From IMG/VR virus record IMGVR_UViG_3300030107_000421, positions 1-25,872 of that record: a stretch of 25,872 nucleotides of DNA. One strand, given 5' to 3'. Within the stretch, counting starts at the first letter, position 1. Each line of letters opens with the position of its first letter. The notes under the pieces were generated by a model. That model did not search any database and was not told where the DNA came from. It was given only the letters and a program-made list of their open reading frames with translations. The position numbers and the translations under genes were made by a program. This document shows, in pieces, positions 7,135 to 14,774 of this stretch. This DNA comes from a virus.

Positions 7135-9707
7135 AAGATTCAAAACTAAGTCTTAGACCTGGGGAAATTCGTATTGACTATATCCCTATGGATTGGCCTC
7201 TTACACCGCTTGGAGGTAGTAAAGACCCATACGTATCAGGGTGGCAAAACAAACCCTTTGGACGACATGAAATAGATCGAGAGCTAGCTTCTGGAGATTG
7301 CAAAGCAGTGGGTTTATTATCTGGACCCGTATATAATCATCCATTCGGATTGGTCTGGATAGATGTTGATGGTGCATCTGTTTATAAAACAGTAGAACAA
7401 ATTTCTGGTCTTGCTTCCAATGAAGCTCTCCCAAGTACGCTAACTATACTAAGTGGAAAGCCAGGTCGTGAGAAAAAGTTATATAGATTAAACAGAGATA
7501 AACACAAACACTTTATCCGTAATAAATATACATGGCATGCAGAAGGACCAAATGAAAAACTAGAAATCTTATGGTCAAAACATCAAGGAGTTTTAATGGG
7601 TCTTCATCCTGAAACGGATGGTTACTTCACATCTCCTGACCAAGGATTTGAATACGTAGAGAAACTCCCTGAACTTCCAGATTGGATATTAAATGGAATT
7701 ATTAATAAAAATGTAAAACAAGGAGTTCCGGTTAGCCAAACAACTAGAGTTGTAGGTCCCGGCTTTGCTATCAATGCTCGTGTAGATCTCGCAAGAGATA
7801 TGCAACTTGCAACAGAAGCTATGTGGGCACTGCCTTTAGAAGCAGTTGACGATCATGACATCTGGATAGCTATTGGGCAGTCTTTACATTCTCTCGATGA
7901 TTCTTTATTGGATGATTGGGATGAATGGTCTAGACAATCAGGTAAATACAGAAAAGGAGAATGCAAAAAAAGATGGCGAAGCTTTGATAAAGGAGGTGCT
8001 CGTACTCTTGGATCTTTATTCCACCATGCAAAAGAGAACGGTTGGAAACCTTCTGAAGATTACAAAGCAATGGGAGTTGATGACTTAACTCTCGAAAATG
8101 CAATTAAGGAACTTGAACAAGCTGAAAAAGAAATGGCAATTACTAAACCCCCACTCAAACGCAACCCACCCATGTCTCGTCCTACACCTTCTGCCGCAAG
8201 GGAACAAAAGCCCAGGAATCCATCCTCTGATGTAGTAGCAAACGTTCTACTACAGACATATAAAGGTAATGCTAGGTATAGTCAAACTCAAAATTGTTTT
8301 TTCATCTACGAGTATAAAAATAAAGGTCTTTGGTCTAACCTTTCTGAGACTGAAATGAAAGGTGAAGTTAAACAAAAGTTAGAACTAGTTAAAGAACATT
8401 TGTTACCTAATGGGTACAGTATGAATCTAGTTAATGATGTACTAGAACAATTAAGAGTTAGTTTAATTTTCGATGATTGGTATGAAGATAATGAACATTT
8501 GCTTTTTACTAATGGGATTCTATGTATAGAAACTAAGGAGTTCATGGAATTTGATAGAGACATGCATATGACTCAACAACTTCCATATGATTATGATCCT
8601 TCAGCTACATGTGAACCTATTATTAAGTGGCTTAAATACGTCCAAGATGGTAATTGGGATCGAGTACAAGTCTTAAGAGCCTGGTTAAGAGCTGTTCTTT
8701 TAAGTAATTCAAATATACAAAAGTTTGTAGAGATTGTTGGCCCTGGTAAATCAGGTAAATCTACATATTCCAATCTCGCTCATGCATTAGTTGGAGATGA
8801 TAATGCAATGATTTCTTCTCTAGAACATCTAGAAAAAAATAGATTTGAAACCGCAAATTTATATAAAAAGAAATTACTTTTATTTAATGATGTTGAAAGA
8901 TATGGTGGTTCGGTATCAGTATTAAAAGCAATTACTGGTAGAGATTTAATTCGGAATGAACGTAAATTTCAATCTGGTGCATTAAAGCCATTTAAATTTA
9001 ATGGGTTAGTGATGATAACTGCAAATGAACCCATTCAGACGACAGATCCTACATCTGGGCTTGCACGTAGGCGTCTTACTATTCCTTTTGATAGACCTTT
9101 CACTGGTAGTTCATCTGAACAACGCACCTTAATAGATATGGATGACAGGGGTAATCCTCTTGGAGATTTTGCCCCTTTACTTCCAGGATTAGTTAATTGG
9201 GTATTAGATATGCCTGAATCAGAGATGCGTGAATATTTAATGGAAACAAATAAAAAAGTTAATTTCTTTGCTAATCATCATAGAGAACAAATTCTTAAAT
9301 CTAATCAGATTATGGATTGGATGGAACATTGTTTAGTCTTTGATCCAGGGGCGTCAGCTCCAGTGGGACTAGCAAAGAGTGCTCCTTCGGGTTCATCTCA
9401 TATTTATATGGCACATGATAAATGGTTATACGCTAGTTATTGTGAATTTTCTCGAGCATCTAATAGCAATATCTTAGGTAGAAGTAGATTTGAAACTTTA
9501 TTAATGGATGTTTGTGTTCATCAGTTAGCCTTAAATATTTATAAAATGAAAGACAGAAGAGGTATGAGAGTTATAAATATTGCTTGTAGAACTGGTGATC
9601 CTAAGTATGAAAAATACCCTTCTATTGTGCAAGTAGGTTTAGATAAAGATAGATGGAGAGAACAGTACGGAAATATGTTAGAGAAAGAACCTGAAAAAAC
9701 TAACTAA
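7131..9707 (+). CDS. Primase-helicase: prim-pol, PriCT-2 and SF3 (D5/P4-like) helicase domains
   Basis: An 858-residue replication protein. The N-terminal prim-pol-like domain (about 15-190) has IDVDG (Asp78, Asp80) and a late GLHPETDGYF motif. The segment where such enzymes usually carry a catalytic His reads SGKPGREKKLYRL (108-120) and has none, so priming activity is uncertain. A PriCT-2-like helical domain covers about 227-305 (DHDIWIAIGQSLHSL, then a WDEWS segment). A polar linker follows. The C-terminal part is a D5_N-type region plus SF3 helicase: Walker A GPGKSGKST (537-545), Walker B LLLFNDVE (582-589), sensor VMITANEP (627-634) and an Arg-rich ARRR finger (645-648). SF3 helicases form hexamers that unwind at a replication origin. 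This type is common in satellites, plasmids and some phages. Confidence 0.88.
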   Translation: MKDSKLSLRPGEIRIDYIPMDWPLTPLGGSKDPYVSGWQNKPFGRHEIDRELASGDCKAVGLLSGPVYNHPFGLVWIDVDGASVYKTVEQISGLASNEALPSTLTILSGKPGREKKLYRLNRDKHKHFIRNKYTWHAEGPNEKLEILWSKHQGVLMGLHPETDGYFTSPDQGFEYVEKLPELPDWILNGIINKNVKQGVPVSQTTRVVGPGFAINARVDLARDMQLATEAMWALPLEAVDDHDIWIAIGQSLHSLDDSLLDDWDEWSRQSGKYRKGECKKRWRSFDKGGARTLGSLFHHAKENGWKPSEDYKAMGVDDLTLENAIKELEQAEKEMAITKPPLKRNPPMSRPTPSAAREQKPRNPSSDVVANVLLQTYKGNARYSQTQNCFFIYEYKNKGLWSNLSETEMKGEVKQKLELVKEHLLPNGYSMNLVNDVLEQLRVSLIFDDWYEDNEHLLFTNGILCIETKEFMEFDRDMHMTQQLPYDYDPSATCEPIIKWLKYVQDGNWDRVQVLRAWLRAVLLSNSNIQKFVEIVGPGKSGKSTYSNLAHALVGDDNAMISSLEHLEKNRFETANLYKKKLLLFNDVERYGGSVSVLKAITGRDLIRNERKFQSGALKPFKFNGLVMITANEPIQTTDPTSGLARRRLTIPFDRPFTGSSSEQRTLIDMDDRGNPLGDFAPLLPGLVNWVLDMPESEMREYLMETNKKVNFFANHHREQILKSNQIMDWMEHCLVFDPGASAPVGLAKSAPSGSSHIYMAHDKWLYASYCEFSRASNSNILGRSRFETLLMDVCVHQLALNIYKMKDRRGMRVINIACRTGDPKYEKYPSIVQVGLDKDRWREQYGNMLEKEPEKTN

Positions 9708-9741
9708 TTTGTGTATAGTTAGAAAAGATTATTAAATATAA

Positions 9742-10995
9742 ATGGGTAAAAAACCTAAGTTACTATGGTCTGGTGACATAGTAGCAATGACTGGATTTGC
9801 TAGAGTTACTGAAAATGTTTTAAAACATATTAAAGATGATTTTGAAATTGTAGTCTTAGGTCATAATTGGTGGGGTGATCCTCATCCATTACAGAAGGAA
9901 TATAAAATGTATCCTTCATCTAATAGATTTCAAACTGCTCCTTTTGGTGAAGAACGTATTAGGGAAATAGTAACAGCAGAAGCACCTGATATTGTATTTA
10001 CTATTAATGATATGTGGATTGCTAATGAGCAATACAGACGTATCCAAGATTTACATAAAGAAAAGAAATTTAAGTTTGTAGGATATTCTCCTATGGACTC
10101 TTATAACTGGACAGGTTGTCTTAGTGATACTGCTAACGATTGGGATGCAATAGTTTCTTATACAGAATTTGGTGCAAGAGAATTTATAAAAGGTGGTATT
10201 AAAAAACCAGTTGCAGTTGTACCTCATGGTGTAACTCCAGGTCAGTTCTATCCCATAGACAAGAAGGAAGCTAGAAAAAAACTAGGTTTAAAAGAAGATA
10301 TCTTTATCGTCTTCAATGGTAATAGAAATCAATTCCGTAAGAGACAGGATATAAATATTGCTGCATTTGCTAAGTTTGCAAAGGATAGACCAGATACTCA
10401 GTTATATATGCATATGGGTAAGAAGGATCAAGGCTGGGATTTAATGCATGTCTTTGATCGAGAAATGAAGAAGAATGGACTAGATCCTAATGGAAGAATT
10501 ATTCTTACAGCAGATACTGATGGTCCTCCAAATGTTGAAGTTGATACGTTAAACACTATATATAATTGTGCAGATGTAGGGATAAACACATGCAAAGGAG
10601 AAGGCTGGGGTCTTGTAAACTTTGAGCATGCAGCTTGTCGAGTAGCTCAAGTAGTTCCTAGTCATACATCCTGTAAAGAAATCTTTGAAGGATATGGCCG
10701 CCTAATCCGTTGCGATCACATAGATGTTGACACCAATTATTCTAGGGAAATGCCTTGCCCTTCAACTAATCACCTTACGGAGATCCTTGTTGACTTGTAT
10801 GAAAATAGAGACAAGCTTGAAGCAACAGCAGAACTTTGCTATGAAAGAGTAACTGATCCACGTTTTGAATGGCAAAATATAGCTGCTCAGTTCTCAGGAA
10901 TCTTCCAGGATGCTTTGAATAACGTAGATCACTCAACTACACCTAAACCAAAACCGAAAAAGAAAAAAAGAATTAAGAGGAAGTTAGGAAAATGA
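9742..10995 (+). CDS. Glycosyltransferase, GT-B fold (GT4-like)
   Basis: A 417-residue protein with two Rossmann halves. The N-terminal half has LLWSGDIVAMTGFARVTE and VGYSPMD. PHGV (161-164) marks the usual linker before the donor-binding half, which contains FNGNRNQFRKRQD (191-203) and GEGWGLVNFEHA (286-297), the E-x7-E motif (Glu287, Glu295) of retaining GT4 enzymes that bind the nucleotide-sugar. A Lys/Arg-rich tail (PKPKPKKKKRIKRK) may bind membrane lipids or nucleic acid. The gene overlaps the cupin gene as ATGA. The substrate cannot be read from sequence. Phage enzymes of this type decorate virion proteins, DNA bases or host surface glycans. Confidence 0.85.
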   Translation: MGKKPKLLWSGDIVAMTGFARVTENVLKHIKDDFEIVVLGHNWWGDPHPLQKEYKMYPSSNRFQTAPFGEERIREIVTAEAPDIVFTINDMWIANEQYRRIQDLHKEKKFKFVGYSPMDSYNWTGCLSDTANDWDAIVSYTEFGAREFIKGGIKKPVAVVPHGVTPGQFYPIDKKEARKKLGLKEDIFIVFNGNRNQFRKRQDINIAAFAKFAKDRPDTQLYMHMGKKDQGWDLMHVFDREMKKNGLDPNGRIILTADTDGPPNVEVDTLNTIYNCADVGINTCKGEGWGLVNFEHAACRVAQVVPSHTSCKEIFEGYGRLIRCDHIDVDTNYSREMPCPSTNHLTEILVDLYENRDKLEATAELCYERVTDPRFEWQNIAAQFSGIFQDALNNVDHSTTPKPKPKKKKRIKRKLGK

Positions 10996-11342
10996 AAATA
11001 TATTTTAAACCATGGGGTTGGTATAAGGATCTTTATGAAGGTCCAGGATATAAACTAAAAATAATCAGTATTGACGAAGGCCATCAACTTAGTTTGCAGT
11101 CTCATCAATATAGAAGTGAAGTTTGGAATACAGTATCTGGACAAGGAGAATTTTTTGTATCAGGAATATGGTCATTAGCTAGAGTAGGTAACTGCATAAA
11201 AGTTCCTGTTAATACTATCCATAGAGCTAAAGGCGGTAAAGGAGGTTTAGTTTTCGTAGAAATTCAATTTGGAGAAAAACTTTCTGAAGATGATATAAAA
11301 AGACTTGAAGATGACTACGGAAGAGTGGTATTATCTGAATAA
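10992..11342 (+). CDS. Mannose-6-phosphate isomerase type-II-like cupin
   Basis: A 116-residue single cupin matching the C-terminal isomerase domain of bifunctional mannose-1-phosphate guanylyltransferase/isomerases. It starts with KPWGWY (6-11), then has LSLQSH (33-38) with metal-ligand candidates His38 and Glu43, VPVNTIH (71-77) with His77, and the hallmark end EDDIKRLEDDYGR (99-111). The full active-site pattern seems present. In the family it interconverts fructose-6-phosphate and mannose-6-phosphate, feeding GDP-mannose synthesis. The guanylyltransferase half is absent. Coupling to the glycosyltransferase (4-base overlap, GGAAG-type ribosome site just before) suggests a sugar-supply role. 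A related sugar-isomerase or binding role is possible. Confidence 0.82.
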   Translation: MKIYFKPWGWYKDLYEGPGYKLKIISIDEGHQLSLQSHQYRSEVWNTVSGQGEFFVSGIWSLARVGNCIKVPVNTIHRAKGGKGGLVFVEIQFGEKLSEDDIKRLEDDYGRVVLSE

Positions 11343-11382
11343 CGGGGTACGCATGAGCCTCGTTGAGGTGGGTAAACAATTT

Positions 11383-11417
11383 CCTGTTGATTTTAATAGG
11401 TCAACAGGATTTTTTTT
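11383..11417 (+). terminator. Rho-independent terminator after the glycosyltransferase-cupin unit
   Basis: A perfect 8-base stem (CCTGTTGA / TCAACAGG) with a 10-base loop is followed by ATTTTTTTT. It lies 41 bases after the cupin stop. It is the clearest terminator in the window and separates the sugar genes from the HNH-like genes. Confidence 0.85.
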
Positions 11418-11433
11418 GTCTAGAAAATGTATC

Positions 11434-11612
11434 AAAACTAAGAATGAAATTAATTTTCTTTTGTTATACATTAAATAACATTCTTAAATTAGTGTACGTT
11501 CTATTAGTAGTCTTATGAGTCTTAAAAGAAATACTAAGAATAGCAACATACACTGTTGACATACTGTTATTTAAGCTAATATCAAAAAGAATTTAGTTTC
11601 ATTCTCAGTTTT
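11434..11612. repeat. Imperfect inverted repeat framing the gap before the HNH-like gene
   Basis: The left arm (11434-11459, core AAAACTAAGAATGAAATTAA) and right arm (11588-11612, core TTTAGTTTCATTCTCAGTTTT) are reverse complements with few mismatches and one length difference. The right arm ends at the base before the ATG at 11613. A smaller perfect pair, TAAGAATG (11439-11446) and CATTCTTA (11479-11486), shares the left arm, so two alternative hairpins compete. It could be an RNA switch on translation or a remnant of a mobile insertion. Confidence 0.5.
11556..11585 (+). promoter_or_regulatory. Candidate sigma70-type promoter
   Basis: A perfect -35 TTGACA (11556-11561) and a weaker -10 TATCAA (11580-11585) with 18 bases between. 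Transcripts would begin near 11592, inside the right arm of the inverted repeat and about 20 bases before the ATG at 11613. It sits behind a strong terminator, where a new promoter is expected. Confidence 0.45.
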
Positions 11613-11954
11613 ATGTCACGTATATATAAACCAATGCCTCCTCTTTGGCACTTAAAACAGTTGTTTAAGCTGTCCGATGACTGCCCAAATGGTTTGGTAT
11701 GGAAAATTAAAAAGGCTTCCTATGAGCCTGGAGATCCCGCTGGACGACTGAATAAATCAACAGGTTTTTATATGGTTTGTATAGATAATGAAGTGTATAT
11801 GGTACATAGAATTGTTTACTATTTACGTACAGGACAATGCCCAGATGAGCATAGTGTAGAACATGCAGTTACTGTAGATAATATTAAAGATAATCGTTTG
11901 GATTTAATACCTACTTATAGAACTTCAGTATTAAAATCTAGATTGGTTCTTTGA
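11613..11954 (+). CDS. HNH-homing-endonuclease-like protein, degenerate (113 aa)
   Basis: Resembles the small phage HNH proteins whose pattern is aromatic core, AHR, VDHxNG, DNR. Here NGLVWKIK (26-33) and GFYMVCIDNEVYMVHR (51-66, His65-Arg66) fit the first half. EHAVTVDNIKDNRLD (83-97) stands in for the catalytic VDHxNGDRLDN segment, with His84 and DNR kept but the central motif rewritten. Nuclease activity is therefore doubtful. It ends one base before the next gene, also HNH-like. Its upstream inverted repeat and own promoter candidate fit a mobile or recently inserted gene. Function in the phage unknown. Confidence 0.6.
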   Translation: MSRIYKPMPPLWHLKQLFKLSDDCPNGLVWKIKKASYEPGDPAGRLNKSTGFYMVCIDNEVYMVHRIVYYLRTGQCPDEHSVEHAVTVDNIKDNRLDLIPTYRTSVLKSRLVL

Positions 11955-11955
11955 T

Positions 11956-12627
11956 ATGGCAAATATTATTACCGCTTTAGAAAGAGTTAACTTTCGCCAT
12001 ATAAATAATATAGAACGACTTACAGATGATGAATTAGAAGAGAAAGGATATTATCGAGGATTTCCTTGTGTTCACGGTCATACTATTCGTGACATAAAGG
12101 GTCATTGGTGTTATCACTGTGCAATGAAAATTAAATCTAATATATGTGGATTTGATCTAAATTATTTAGGCAATGATTTTAAAAACAAATATTATAGACT
12201 TTGGCAACGAATAAAAGTTAAAGATCCAGATGAATGTTGGCCTATAGATCTTCCAGGGAAGAAATCTCCTCGTAGAGTATGTTTTCCTTCTTATAGAACT
12301 TTTTATAGTAAACAAAAATCAGAGAACGTAACTGCACATAAAGCTATCTATCAATGTGCTTGGGGAGATGTAGGATCAATGGTGGTAACTAGAATGTGTA
12401 ATAATCCATGGTGTGGTAATCCTTTACATATGGTATCTAGTTGGAATTGTGGTTTCCCTCCTAAAAAACTTCATCCTTTTGATACTAATTTCAATGCAGA
12501 AAAACTTATGCGTATTTGTAAAGCAAGAACTGTAAATAGAGAACAAGAAATAATACAAGAATCCTATAAAGCAACTATTGCACATCCATTACATGTAAAA
12601 GATGCCCCGGATTATGATGAAGGATAA
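11956..12627 (+). CDS. HNH-like zinc protein (223 aa)
   Basis: The N-terminal part has a Cys/His cluster, CVHGHTIRDIKGHWCYHC (38-55), which can form one zinc site. Downstream the layout of HNH proteins with an NPxH end is visible: CWPID (94-98), a basic stretch, AHKAIYQ (127-133, His128), then MCNNPWCGNPLHM (147-159, Cys148, Cys153, Asn155, His158). In active relatives a His normally precedes the last motif (…HxCDNPxCxNPxHL); here VVTRMCNN has Thr-Arg instead, so catalysis may be lost. The C-terminal tail is helical and charged. It follows the other HNH-like gene by one base and is probably co-transcribed. Alternative: a zinc-dependent DNA-binding regulator. Confidence 0.6.
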   Translation: MANIITALERVNFRHINNIERLTDDELEEKGYYRGFPCVHGHTIRDIKGHWCYHCAMKIKSNICGFDLNYLGNDFKNKYYRLWQRIKVKDPDECWPIDLPGKKSPRRVCFPSYRTFYSKQKSENVTAHKAIYQCAWGDVGSMVVTRMCNNPWCGNPLHMVSSWNCGFPPKKLHPFDTNFNAEKLMRICKARTVNREQEIIQESYKATIAHPLHVKDAPDYDEG

Positions 12628-12644
12628 GACATCTTAAAAATATA

Positions 12645-13373
12645 ATGGCTAGAAACCAAGTTACTCAAAGACAAAGAACTGCTAGCAATCCATTACCAGT
12701 CGGAACATTTGACGAAACTTCTATTCGTTATTTAACAGGAACTCTAGGAGGAACAAATCAACCAATAAGTGGAGGATATGGTGGAGGTGCAATTAACCAT
12801 TGGTTTAAATTTAAAATTGAAACGACTGCATGGATAATTGTTGCTAAAGGAGGAGGTTATGAAAAATATTTTAATGTATCTGCTTACGATATAAATAAGA
12901 ATCCTATTGTAGGTAGAGGAATATTCCAAGATGACAGTATATCTGTTACAAGAGATGGTGAAATATTAAATCCTTATGTCGGAACTCTTATGGCAGCTGG
13001 TTCTCATTTGTATAACCAGTTTCAATATGACTCCAGGAGGTTAGATAAAGGTGATCCTAGATATTATCCTTTAGCTGTTGGTGAATATCTGATTTGTGTT
13101 TCTAGTACTCTTAATACACCTTTTGAATATGCTGTAGGTGTAGTCATAGAAATGGCTGATCCATTTCCTGTATTACTAACTGAAGATTATGATCGTTTAC
13201 TATTTGAGAATGTAACTACAGAAGATGACTTTATTTGTGACACAACTCCTAATTACACAGGTGCTGAAGATCATGAGCATTCTCTAAAAGAATGGCAAAC
13301 AGCATGGAGCAGAGAACGTCAGGATTACGAAAAATTCCCAGATATCCTTGTTCCTTTAACCACTAAACCTTAA
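12645..13373 (+). CDS. Probable virion structural protein (242 aa)
   Basis: Not assigned to a named family. The 242-residue protein begins MARNQVTQRQRTA. It is rich in Gly, Asn, Tyr and alternating hydrophobics (WFKFKIETTAWIIVAKGGGY, EYLICVSST, YAVGVVIEM), suggesting a beta-sandwich similar to phage structural or receptor-binding domains. A Gly-rich loop (GGTNQPISGGYGGG) lies near residues 35-49. There is no signal peptide or membrane segment. The C-terminal fifty residues are acidic with a helix (SLKEWQTAWSRERQDYEKF). Position among phage genes suggests a virion role, which is inference. Confidence 0.6.
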   Translation: MARNQVTQRQRTASNPLPVGTFDETSIRYLTGTLGGTNQPISGGYGGGAINHWFKFKIETTAWIIVAKGGGYEKYFNVSAYDINKNPIVGRGIFQDDSISVTRDGEILNPYVGTLMAAGSHLYNQFQYDSRRLDKGDPRYYPLAVGEYLICVSSTLNTPFEYAVGVVIEMADPFPVLLTEDYDRLLFENVTTEDDFICDTTPNYTGAEDHEHSLKEWQTAWSRERQDYEKFPDILVPLTTKP

Positions 13374-13378
13374 AAACA

Positions 13379-13546
13379 ATGACTATAAAACGTGTTCCTA
13401 ATTATCCTTATCTCGGATTTGATGACACTGTTTATGATGACATTCTTATAAAGGATCTTTTAAAAGAAAAAACTTGGACTGAAAAGTTTAAAGAACGCTG
13501 TGAAGAAGTACCATATGAGCAGCAATGTCGCATGTATGACGTATAG
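13379..13546 (+). CDS. Hypothetical small protein (55 aa)
   Basis: Not recognised. It begins MTIKRVPNYPYLGFDDTVYDD and ends YEQQCRMYDV: an acidic N-terminal part with aromatic residues and a charged helix (DLLKEKTWTEKFKERCEE). The ATG lies six bases after the previous stop. The stop lies inside the start of the next gene, so the gene sits in a tight chain. Predicted from tiling and codon look only. Confidence 0.5.
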   Translation: MTIKRVPNYPYLGFDDTVYDDILIKDLLKEKTWTEKFKERCEEVPYEQQCRMYDV

Positions 13547-13970
13547 GATAAAAAGAAAATCTAAAACAATTAAACTAGTTTTAGATGATGGGTACATTTT
13601 TAAAATGAATATCCATCCATATATGAAGATATCTACAGGAAAAATTTGGTTAGTAGGTTGGGCAATAGGTAAAAGTAATCGTCAAATAAATGATTGGATG
13701 TGTAGAAGATCAAAACGATCAAGAGTCTATAAATTAAGTAATAACAAACCCAAGAAAAGAAACCAACATGCTCATTGGATATCTATCAATATTATGCGTA
13801 AATGGCTAGAAGAATTACCTGAAGGAGATGGTATGGCTATACGTTGTGAAGCAGCTAGTTCTGATAAACAATTCCGTGTTTGGAAAAAATGGTTTAAGAA
13901 AAATGAAGATCCTGACTGGAAAATCTCAGATGAGCATAAATCTTTTTTCTTTTATAAAAAAACAACATAG
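13536..13970 (+). CDS. Hypothetical basic protein (144 aa)
   Basis: Not recognised. A strongly basic, Trp-rich protein (MTYRIKRKSKTIKLVLDDG, WLVGWAIGKS, MCRRSKRSR, FRVWKKWFKKN). The ATG at 13536 overlaps the preceding gene by only 11 bases; an ATG at 13515 or a GTG at 13500 would lengthen it at the cost of a larger overlap. The HWISINIMRKWLEELPEGDG part looks like a helix and turn. The high positive charge suggests nucleic-acid binding. A gap of 27 bases follows. Confidence 0.6.
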   Translation: MTYRIKRKSKTIKLVLDDGYIFKMNIHPYMKISTGKIWLVGWAIGKSNRQINDWMCRRSKRSRVYKLSNNKPKKRNQHAHWISINIMRKWLEELPEGDGMAIRCEAASSDKQFRVWKKWFKKNEDPDWKISDEHKSFFFYKKTT

Positions 13971-13997
13971 AATATAGATATTAATTCTTTATTTAAA

Positions 13998-14165
13998 ATG
14001 GTTGCTCTTATTCGTCCAATCTTGTTCAGGTTTTTAAACACACCTCAAGTCAAACAATTGATCATAGATTTACTAACAAAGTTAGCTGATTCTACAGATA
14101 ATACTATTGATGATAAAGCTGTTGAATTTATTAAAAAAGGTTTAGCTTCTCCTAGTAAAAAGTAA
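13998..14165 (+). CDS. Small amphipathic protein (55 aa)
   Basis: Begins MVALIRPILFRFLNTPQVKQ and ends in a basic tail (KKGLASPSKK). The N-terminal half is a hydrophobic/basic amphipathic helix, and the second half is charged (DSTDNTIDDKAVEFI). From memory it resembles a short conserved protein of T4-like cyanophages. It may bind membrane or a virion protein. It is convergent with the next minus-strand gene, three bases away, with no terminator between. Confidence 0.6.
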   Translation: MVALIRPILFRFLNTPQVKQLIIDLLTKLADSTDNTIDDKAVEFIKKGLASPSKK

Positions 14166-14168
14166 TTA

Positions 14169-14324
14169 CTAAACAGCAGTAAACCACCAGACAACTCCAG
14201 AGTTGCCTTCAATATGATCCTTTAATTCAATTGCCTTATTTTTTTCTAAAGTAAGGCAATTTCTTTTGCCATTCATTTCATAGCAAACATTTACTTGTAC
14301 CTGTAGTCGGTTCTTAAATGTCAT
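14169..14324 (-). CDS. Hypothetical small protein (51 aa)
   Basis: A 51-codon minus-strand frame reading MTFKNRLQVQVNVCYEMNGK at the start and GVVWWFTAV at the end. Alternating hydrophobics (RLQVQVNVCYEM, NCLTLEKN) and a Trp-Trp near the end suggest a small beta protein. It fills exactly the gap between two plus-strand genes, three bases from the first and 37 from the second, which supports it being real. No family is recognised. Confidence 0.5.
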   Translation of the reverse strand: MTFKNRLQVQVNVCYEMNGKRNCLTLEKNKAIELKDHIEGNSGVVWWFTAV

Positions 14325-14361
14325 ACTTATAGACTGAAATAAATATTCTCATAGTCTAACA

Positions 14362-14769
14362 ATGGAAGAAAAGACTCCTAATAATTCTGTTAAGAATGTA
14401 AAGCCAAACCTCCTACAAAAAATTACTGATGCTGTTCCAGATAGAGAGGAACAATTTGAATTAGTTAGTTTAGGTGTACGTTTATTTTTGTTAACTTGGG
14501 CAACCTTAATGTTGTCTCTTTCATACTTAGATTTAAGTAAACTTGGTATACCTCAACAGAAAATAGATCCAACTTTTATAGCAAGTGTTTTTGTAGGATT
14601 AGCAAGTAGTTTCGGTGCTTCTATAACACAAAAAGGAAAAGAAAATGGAGCAAAACCAGGTGCAAGTCAAGGGATAACTGCCGCAGAAATGAAAGAGATA
14701 TTGGGTAATTCCCAGATAATTAGAGTTGAACATGCCCCTATTAAAATAATTACAGACAAAAAGGAGTAA
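14362..14769 (+). CDS. Two-span membrane protein (135 aa), possible holin
   Basis: Two hydrophobic segments at about residues 36-57 (LGVRLFLLTWATLMLSLSYL) and 71-88 (TFIASVFVGLASSFGASI), with a charged N-terminus and a polar C-terminus containing GAKPGASQGITAAEMKEIL. Size and topology fit small phage holins, which form pores at lysis, but no endolysin is visible nearby and many phage membrane proteins share this shape. A 6-base inverted repeat (TAGACT 14330-14335, AGTCTA 14353-14358) lies just before the ATG in the divergent gap. The next gene has a strong ribosome site within the 3' end of this one. Confidence 0.6.
   Translation: MEEKTPNNSVKNVKPNLLQKITDAVPDREEQFELVSLGVRLFLLTWATLMLSLSYLDLSKLGIPQQKIDPTFIASVFVGLASSFGASITQKGKENGAKPGASQGITAAEMKEILGNSQIIRVEHAPIKIITDKKE
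14761..14766 (+). promoter_or_regulatory. Strong Shine-Dalgarno for the 46-aa protein
   Basis: AAGGAG lies eight bases before the ATG at 14775 and overlaps the end of the two-span membrane protein gene. It is the clearest Shine-Dalgarno in the window and supports a gene that would otherwise be missed. Confidence 0.7.
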
Positions 14770-14774
14770 GGCTT

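Noticed and set aside
7873-8773. Frames inside the primase-helicase on both strands (7873-8088, 8306-8563, 8591-8773)
   Set aside because: All lie within the clear PriCT-2 and helicase coding region and show no own motif or upstream signal.
11353-11478. A 41-codon plus-strand frame starting MSLVEVGKQF in the gap after the cupin
   Set aside because: It runs straight through the strong terminator hairpin and T-run, and has no ribosome site or recognisable protein features.
13500-13535. GTG start at 13500 or ATG at 13515 for the basic protein
   Set aside because: Either would overlap the preceding 55-codon gene by more than 30 bases; ATG 13536 gives a short overlap typical of the neighbours.
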